64,000 bases of DNA from Lepus europaeus (taxonomy: Eukaryota > Chordata > Mammalia > Lagomorpha > Leporidae). The stretch covers positions 73,261,266-73,325,265 of the forward strand of contig NC_084837.1 of the NCBI RefSeq assembly GCF_033115175.1, read 5' to 3'. Of this stretch, positions 57,768 through 64,000 are shown piece after piece (the first letter of the stretch is position 1; every line of letters starts with the position of its first letter). Below the pieces are notes generated by a model. That model was not told where the DNA came from. It did no database searches and saw only the letters and a program-made list of their open reading frames with translations. The position numbers and the translations under genes are program-made.

Positions 57768-58442
57768 TCTTTTTTAGTTATTTATTTGAAAGGCACAGAC
57801 AGAGAGAGACAGGGAGAGATCTATCTCCTAGTTCACTCCCTAAAAGCCCACAACAGCTGAGGTTGGGCCAGATCAAAGCCAGGAGTCTGGAACACAATCT
57901 AGGTCACCCATGTGGGAAGCAGGAACCCAAATACTTGACCTGGTGTCTCCCAGGGTGCATAGTAGCAGGAAGATGGATCAGAAGAGGAGTCAGGACTCAA
58001 ATCCAGTCATTCCAGTATGGGATGTGGTTACCTTTTCTTTTTTTCTTCAAGGTTTTATTTATGTATAAATAAATAGGCTTTATTTATTGAGAGGAAGAGT
58101 TACAGAGAGAGAGAGGCAGAGACAGAGAGGAAGGTCTTCCATCTGCTGGTTCACTACTCAAATGACCTCAATGGCCAGAGCTGGGCTGATCTGAAGTCAG
58201 AAGCCAGGACCCAGGAGCTTCTTCCATGTCTCCTACATGGGTACAGGGGCCCAAGAACCTGGGCCATCTTGCACTGCTTTCCCAGGCCATAAGGACAGAG
58301 CTGGATTGGAAGAGGAGCAGCTGGGACATGAACTGGTACCCATATAGGATGCTAGTGCCACAGGCAGAGACTCAGCCTACTATCCACAGTGTAGGCCCCC
58401 AGGGATGAGGATATTTTTAACTATCACACCAAATATCTGCCC
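57768..58442 (-). mobile_element. Old C-type SINE, antisense, interrupted by another SINE
   Basis: Runs to 'ccagtatgggatgtgg' near 58,030 and resumes at about 58,402 with 'gggatgagg' and 'caccaaatatctgcccc'. Confidence 0.7.
58035..58400 (-). mobile_element. C-type SINE, antisense, nested in the older SINE
   Basis: AAATAAATAGGCTTTATTTATTG start and CCACAGTGTAGGCCCCC end. Confidence 0.8.
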
Positions 58443-58649
58443 CTTTTCTTCATCTTTTAACATAGGTTAAAAAATCAATTTAACATAGATTAAGTCATAA
58501 ATTTCCTCTGAGACTTTATGCCTTCACCTCATTGCATACATTTTGATATATTGTGTTCATAATTGCACATTATAGAGCAGAGAAAATGAATGTGCTCTAG
58601 CTACTTACATTTGTATAGGTGAGTCACAGAAATGAAGTTGAGTAAAACT

Positions 58650-59525
58650 GCAATTTCATGATGATAAAATACACACGTCTTTTTTTATTAATAGACTTTG
58701 TTTTCTAGAACAGTTTAGGTTTACAGAAGTATTGCACAGAAAGTAGTTTCCCTATACATTCTATCTTTTACTTTTCCTCCAGTTTCTCTTATATTTTTAA
58801 AATGTTTGCTTTTAACATTTACAGATTTTTTAATTAATGAAGTTATTTTATTTCAGAGGCCGAGAGAGACAGAAAGAGAGCTCTCATCTGCTGATTCACT
58901 CCTCAAATGTCCACATGGCTGGGAAGAGGCCAGGCCAAAGCTGGACTCCAGGAACTCAATCCAGGTCTCCCACACGCATGGCAGGGACACTACCACCTGG
59001 GCCGTCACCTGCTGCCTCCTAGGGTACACATTAGCATGAAGCTAGAATTGGGACTAGAGCTGGAACTCAAACCCAAGTACTCTAAGATATGGGTGGTCTT
59101 AACTTCTAGTCTAAATTGCCTGCCCTTTCTTATTAATATCTTTTGTCCGTGTGGTTCATTCGTTAAAATTCATGAACCAATAATATTATTTAACTAAAGT
59201 GCATAGTTTACATTAGGGCTCACTCATATGTCTTACAGTTTCATAGATTTTGCTAAATGTGTATTGATATGTATGCACCATTACAGTGTCATATAGAATA
59301 GTTTCACTGCCCTAAAAACCTTTCGCACTCTTTCTACCTCCCCCTCCTTATGTCCTTCCCTGAACACCTGGCAATCACTGACACTCTCACTGCATCCATA
59401 ATTTTGCCCTTCCCAGAATATCAAACAGTTGGAATCATATAATACGTAGACTTTAGACCGGCTTCATACACTTAACAATATGCATTCAAGTTTCTTCCAT
59501 GTCTGTCTGTGGATTAACAGCTCCT
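58650..59525 (-). mobile_element. Old L1 (L1M-type) 3' UTR, antisense, interrupted by a SINE
   Basis: 'cagtttaggtttacagaag', 'catagtttacattagggctcac', 'agtttcactgccctaaaaacc', 'ccagaatatcaaacagttggaa' follow the reversed 3' region of old L1 families. Confidence 0.75.
58830..59128 (-). mobile_element. Old C-type SINE, antisense
   Basis: TTTTTAATTAATGAAGTTATTTT start and AAATTGCCTGCCC end, inside the L1 remnant. Confidence 0.7.
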
Positions 59526-59893
59526 TTATTCCTTTTTGTGTATAGAGACAAGGTTTTGGATGTTCAAGGGCATGGCACCGTCATAGGCTTGACTCTGGGC
59601 TGGACTTCATGGCGGATGGCATCACAGTGGCAGGAGCTCATTCAATATGTAGAGACCGCAAAGAAGACAGGAAGCCAGAGTGAGGGGAGGAAAGTCTTGC
59701 TCCCCCAGGAAATCTAGCCAAGGTCCCACAAAACTACATCAACTCCTTCCAAGGCCAGTGCTCTCAATGACCCAACCACTTTCCCACCTCTTAAAGGTCC
59801 ATACTTTCTCTCAACACCGCCACACTAGAAACCAACCTTCAAACACATGAGGACACACTCAAGCCATACCCAAATCACAGCAATCCATCTCTG
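59526..59893 (-). mobile_element. MaLR-type (MLT/MST-like) LTR, antisense
   Basis: 'gatgttcaagggcatggcacc', 'cacctcttaaaggtccatac', 'caaacacatgaggacacactc', 'aagccatacccaaatcac' are the reversed LTR in order. Ancient non-autonomous LTR retrotransposon; degraded. Confidence 0.78.
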
Positions 59894-61037
59894 ACCCCCA
59901 AATGTCATGTCCATCTCACAGTGAAAAAGACATTCATTCTATTCTCAAATACTCCCAACATCTTAACCTCTTCCAACATCACTCATATGTACAAGTCCAA
60001 AGTCTCACCAGAGACTTAAGAGAAACTCTATGCACCTATAAAAATCAAAAACCAAGTTACATACTTCTAAGATACAATGGTGTGACAGGTATAGGGAAAA
60101 CACGTTTAAATGCATACTCAAAACAGGGGATCTCAGGTCCCCAGAAAGATCAGAACCGTACAGGGACAATAAATCTTGAATCTCCAAGTATGGTATCCTA
60201 TACAGGCATCCTGTGCCTGCATGGGCTCCCAAGGCCTTGGGCAGGCCTGCCCTGATGAGTTTGCCGGTCCCAGTCCATAAAGCTGCTCACTCAGGTGGCA
60301 TGCTCACTGTTCTACCTTTCTGAGGCCCCCACGGCAGATCCACTCCCACAGCTCCGCTTGGCATCACCTCCCTGGGGGCTGTCTGTGGTAGCTCTGCCTC
60401 TGAAGCAAACTTTGCCTACCTTCTCAGGCTTTCCTTTGAAATCTCAGGGGAACTTTCCAAGACCCCATAACTCTGGCATTCTTCACACCAGCAAAATCAG
60501 CATCATGTGGACACCGTCGAGGTCTGCCAACAATACAAGTCATGCCTGGGCCCTCTGTTACTGTGCCTGGAGCAGGGAGAGGAACACCTAGGTGGCCCTG
60601 GGACCCTCCCCTGAAACAACTCTGCCCTCTGGGACGTGATGGGTGGGGTGCTCAGGAAGATTTCTGAGATGTCCTCCACATCTTCCCTGATGCTTTTGCT
60701 ATTAGCACTCGGCTCCCCCTCATCCACACTAATCTCTTTAGCAAGCTGCCACCAGGCTGCAACCTCATTTTATTCTTCTATACACTTTTTTTGCTTTTTC
60801 CCTGGCAAGGCTGAGAATTTTCCAAATCTTTCTGCTGTTTCCTTTTGCTCCTGAATTGAGCAGAAAGCATCCAAAAGTACTCACATAACTCCTTCCATAT
60901 TTTGTTTAAAAATTTATTTTGCCAGACACCCTGGGTCATCACTTTCAACTTCAGCCTTGCACAAAGCTACAGGGTGTGGACACAGTTCAGCCGTGTTCTA
61001 TGCTCAATGGTGTAGCCTGAGGCCTTTGCTTCGATTT

Positions 61038-61126
61038 TTTTTTAAAAGATTTATTTACTATTTGAAATTTGGAGTTACACAGAGAGACAAGGAGAGGTAG
61101 AGGTAGAGGTAGAGGTAGAGGTAGAG

Positions 61127-61162
<36 letters not shown>

Positions 61163-61428
61163 TTCCATCCGCTGGTTCACTCCCTAACTGGCTGCAATGG
61201 CTGGAGCTGAGCTGATCTGAAGCCAGGAGCCAGGAGCTTCTTCTGGGTCCCCACGTGGGTGCAGAAGCTCAAGCACTTGGGTCATTTCTACTGCTTTCCC
61301 AGGCCATAGCAGAGAGCTGGATCAGAAGCAGAGCTGGATCGGAAGTGGAGCAGGAATCAAACCAGCACCCATATGGGATGCTGGCACTGTAAGCAGTGGC
61401 TTTACCTGCTACACCACAGCACCAGCCC
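61038..61428 (-). mobile_element. C-type SINE, antisense, with expanded GAGGTA repeat
   Basis: TGCTTCNATTT target on both sides. The GA tract is expanded to a (GAGGTA)n then (GA)n array at 61,093-61,160. Confidence 0.88.
61093..61160. repeat. (GAGGTA)n-(GA)n microsatellite inside a SINE
   Basis: About six hexamer units followed by about fifteen GA units. Confidence 0.88.
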
Positions 61429-61526
61429 CATGCTTCAATTTCCAACTGGATCTTCATCTCCATCTGAGACTAGTTCCCTAGACTGCTTGTCTTCTGAGGC
61501 GCCATCAGAATCACCCACAATGCTCT

Positions 61527-61640
61527 AGCTATGATTTGGATATTAGTTTGGGTATGCCCCAAAGACACACATGTTAAAAGCTTGGTCCCCAAAGTTCTGT
61601 GTTAATGGATTAGGGTGCAGATCTAATCCAGTTTATAAGA
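61527..61640 (+). mobile_element. MaLR-type LTR 5' fragment, sense
   Basis: 'tatgatttggatattagtttgg', 'catgttaaaagcttggtcccc' read as the forward start of an LTR, opposite to the neighbouring antisense element. Confidence 0.6.
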
Positions 61641-61833
61641 ACTACTGGTTTGTAATTTTCCTTTCTTGTAATGTCTATGTCTGGTTTTTGTATTAAGGTA
61701 ATGTTGTTCTCAGAAAGTAAGCTAAAAAGTGTTTCCCATGCTTGTATTTTCTGGAAGAGATTACAGAGAATTTTTATGACTTCTTCCTTAAATATTTGGT
61801 AGAATTTACCAGTGAAACCATCTGGACCATGAT
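61641..61833 (-). mobile_element. L1 ORF2 fragment, antisense
   Basis: 'taatgttgttctcagaaagt' and 'gtagaatttaccagtgaaacc' match the reversed region also seen at about 55,290-55,440. Confidence 0.72.
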
Positions 61834-61995
61834 CGATCTAACAAAATTAGAGAAGCAATAAATGAAATAGATATTAGAAAACTAATAGAGAAAACAAACA
61901 AAGCAAAAAGTTGGTTCTTTGAAAAAACCAACAATATTGACAAATTTTTAACAGGACAGACCACAAAAAAAAAAAAAATAAAGAGAGAGAGAAGG

Positions 61996-62100
61996 TGGGA
62001 CTGGCACTATGGGGTAGTGGGTAAAGCCATCTCCTGAGTGCAGGCATTCCATATGGGCACCGGCTCTCAAATAAATAAATCCTTAAAAAAAAAATAAAAG
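61996..62100 (+). mobile_element. C-type SINE, sense, internally deleted
   Basis: GGGACTGGCACTATGGGG head joins a CTCTCAAATAAATAAATCC tail after only about 60 bases. Confidence 0.8.
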
Positions 62101-62272
62101 AAAAAAAGAAATACATAAATGAATGAAACTGACTCAAGAAGAAAAATATAAACCGAACCAACATGAAAACAGAAAAGAGATTGAATAACTCATTCCAAAA
62201 GTTTCAACTAAAAAAGCCCAGGACCACAGGGCTTCACTGGTGGATCAACCAAATAGTTAAAGAATCAATACC

Positions 62273-62598
62273 AGGGCTGGTGCTATGGAGTAGGAGGGTA
62301 GGCCTCTGCCTGCAGTGCCAGCATCCCATGTGGGCACTGGTTTGTGTACCAGCTGCTCCTCCTCCAATCCATCTGCCTGCCTGTGGCCTGAGGAAGCAGT
62401 GGAAGATGACCCAAGTACCTGGGCCCCTGAACCCGCGTGGGAGACTTGGAGGAGGCTCCTGGCTCCTGACTTTGGCTCAGCTGAGCTCTGGTCATTGCAG
62501 CCTTTGGAGAGTGAACCAATGGATGGAAGACCTTTATCTCTGTCTTCCCCTCTCCTTGTCTATAACTCTGCCTCTCAAATAAATAAAATCTTAAAAAA
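62273..62598 (+). mobile_element. C-type SINE, sense
   Basis: CAGGGCTGGTGCTATGGAG head; full length. Confidence 0.87.
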
Positions 62599-63102
62599 GA
62601 AGACTATCAATCTTTCACAAATGCTTCCAAAGAACAAAAGATATGGTAACTTCTCCTAATGAAATAGACCATTCTTATTTATATGAATATATATATTTCC
62701 TAACAACTGAACCAGATAAAGAGAAAACAATTACAGACCAGTGTATCTTATGAAAGTGAACACAAAAATTCTAAGCAAAATACTAGCAAACCAAATCCAG
62801 AAATATATAAAAAGGGATTATATACCATGATTAGTTAGGATTTATCCTAGGAATGAATAATTAATTTGATAGCTGAAAATCAATGTAATATGTCATATTA
62901 AAGGAAAAAACTACCCATGGAATGTGATATAATACTGCGGATCACATGTCTGATATGGAACTTGTATCTAGAACATGTAAGAATTTTATTTACCAGAAAT
63001 TAATTAAAAGATGACCCAATTAAAAACTTGGTAAAGGATTTGAATGGACAGTTCTCCAAAGAGGATATCAAAATGGTTCATAAACTTATGAAAAAATACT
63101 TG

Positions 63103-63458
63103 GGCTGGCGCTGGGGCTGGCGCTGTGGCATAGCAGGTAAAGCCATTGTGAGTAAAGCTACTGCCTACTGTGCAGGCATCACAAATGGGCACCAGTTTGA
63201 GTGCCAGCTGCTCCATTTATCATCTAAATCACTGCTAACATCCTGGAAAAGCAGAGGAAGAGGGCCTGAGTGCTTGGGTTCCTGAACCCACATGGGAGCC
63301 GAGGGGGAATCTCCTGGTTCCTGGCTTCGGATCAGCCCAACTCCGGCCATTGTGGCCATTTGGGGAGTAAACCAGAGGATGGAAAATCTCTGTCTGTGTC
63401 TCTCTCTTTCTGTTTGCAACTCTACCTTTAAAATAAATAAACAAAGCTTTTTAAAAAA
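63103..63458 (+). mobile_element. C-type SINE, sense, with duplicated head
   Basis: GGGCTGGCGCTG is immediately followed by GGGCTGGCGCTGTGGC, a second case of 5' head duplication in the window. Confidence 0.88.
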
Positions 63459-64000
63459 TGCTCAACATTATTAATCATTAGGGAAATGCAGAGTACACCC
63501 ACAAGAATGGATGCAATTTTTAAAAAGATAAGCATTAACAAGGTTGATAAGTATATGGAGAAACTGCAGCTCTTACCCATTGCTAAGCAGAATGCAAAAT
63601 GATGCAGGGGCTTTTGGAAAACAAGTTCCCCAAAAGTTAAACATAATGATCGCATTATTCAGTGATTCCACTTCTAGACTCGCACCCAAGAGAAATGAAA
63701 ACATTATGTGTACAGAAAAACTTATACACAAATGTGTATAATACCCGACATTTAGAACTATCCACATGTCCATCAACTGATGAATAAATAAAACGTGGCA
63801 CATCTGTCACCAGATGCTCTCAGGCCATAGAAAAGGGATGAAGCACTGACACACCTTTCAATACGGATGGAGTCGGTCTACGTGGCGGCGTTCAAGTGAG
63901 ATGCACAGAGCAAGGAAATCCATGGACGAATCACGGGCTTAGTGAGTGCTAGGGTCTGGGAGGGAGTGCACCAGAGTGGGAAGTGATGGCCAATGCGTGT

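Larger units (their letters stand above)
59894..61525 (-). mobile_element. MaLR-type internal region, antisense, interrupted by a SINE
   Basis: 'caagtccaaagtctcacc', 'gttacatacttctaagatac', 'gggctcccaaggccttgggc', 'gccagacaccctgggtcatc' and 'cttcatctccatctgagac' follow the internal part of MaLR elements in reverse. No coding capacity. Confidence 0.72.
61834..64000 (+). mobile_element. L1 ORF2 to 3' end, sense, with three SINE insertions
   Basis: 'gaaaactaatagagaaaac', 'tactagcaaaccaaatcc', 'ttctccaaagaggatatc', 'gtccatcaactgatgaataa' occur in ORF2 order. Many stops and deletions. Continues beyond the window. Confidence 0.8.

Noticed and set aside
47700-64000. Search for TMOD2 coding exons
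   Set aside because: No frame with the expected tropomodulin start or splice borders was found; the region looks like intron filled with L1 and SINE sequence.

Overview
This window is nuclear DNA of a mammal, and most likely of a leporid such as the European rabbit. The decisive signal is the very dense set of tRNA-derived C-type SINEs: a GGCCGGCGCC-like head, a pol III B-box near GGTTCTAGTCCC, a CT-rich stretch, and a CTGTC or TTTCAAATAAATAA tail. A lagomorph-style L1 3' end is also present. The window holds parts of two protein-coding genes and one promoter region. There is no CRISPR array, operon, rRNA gene or free-standing tRNA gene.

Region 1 (1 to about 24.75 kb, + strand): the last five coding exons and the 3' UTR of SCG3 (secretogranin III), a granin that sorts hormone aggregates into dense-core secretory granules. 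All five exons have AG/GT borders. Every internal junction is phase 1, so the exons join into one open C-terminal segment of about 179 residues ending at 22,869. Region 2 (about 26.5 to 47.3 kb, - strand): the complete three-exon coding sequence of LYSMD2, predicted at 218 residues, with intron 1 splitting the LysM domain. SCG3 and LYSMD2 converge, with about 2 kb between their 3' ends. Region 3 (about 46.86 to 47.7 kb): a CpG island over LYSMD2 exon 1. From remembered mammalian gene order (SCG3, LYSMD2, TMOD2) it probably also promotes TMOD2 on the + strand, but no TMOD2 coding exon is visible here. Region 4 (47.7 to 64 kb): L1-rich DNA, probably TMOD2 intron 1. It contains an antisense L1 interrupted by a SINE, a DUXA-like double-homeobox retrocopy and further SINEs, then an antisense MaLR-type LTR element, then L1 fragments in both orientations.

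Repeats fill much of the introns: about 75 SINE insertions, many nested with visible target-site duplications, plus older L2, MIR, hAT-type DNA transposon and LTR fossils.

The most unusual observations are these. (a) A composite of unique sequence plus SINE is present twice in inverted orientation 25 kb apart, with a 113-bp core identical by eye while its flanks have diverged. (b) The DUXA-like retrocopy keeps one reading frame across both homeodomains apart from two TGA stops, and its 3' end appears to be a SINE. (c) A strong, phase-compatible alternative 5' splice site lies 63 nt beyond an SCG3 exon. (d) There are SINE towers that reuse one target site. I found no convincing new biochemical system. 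All similarity statements are by eye and from memory; no search was run.
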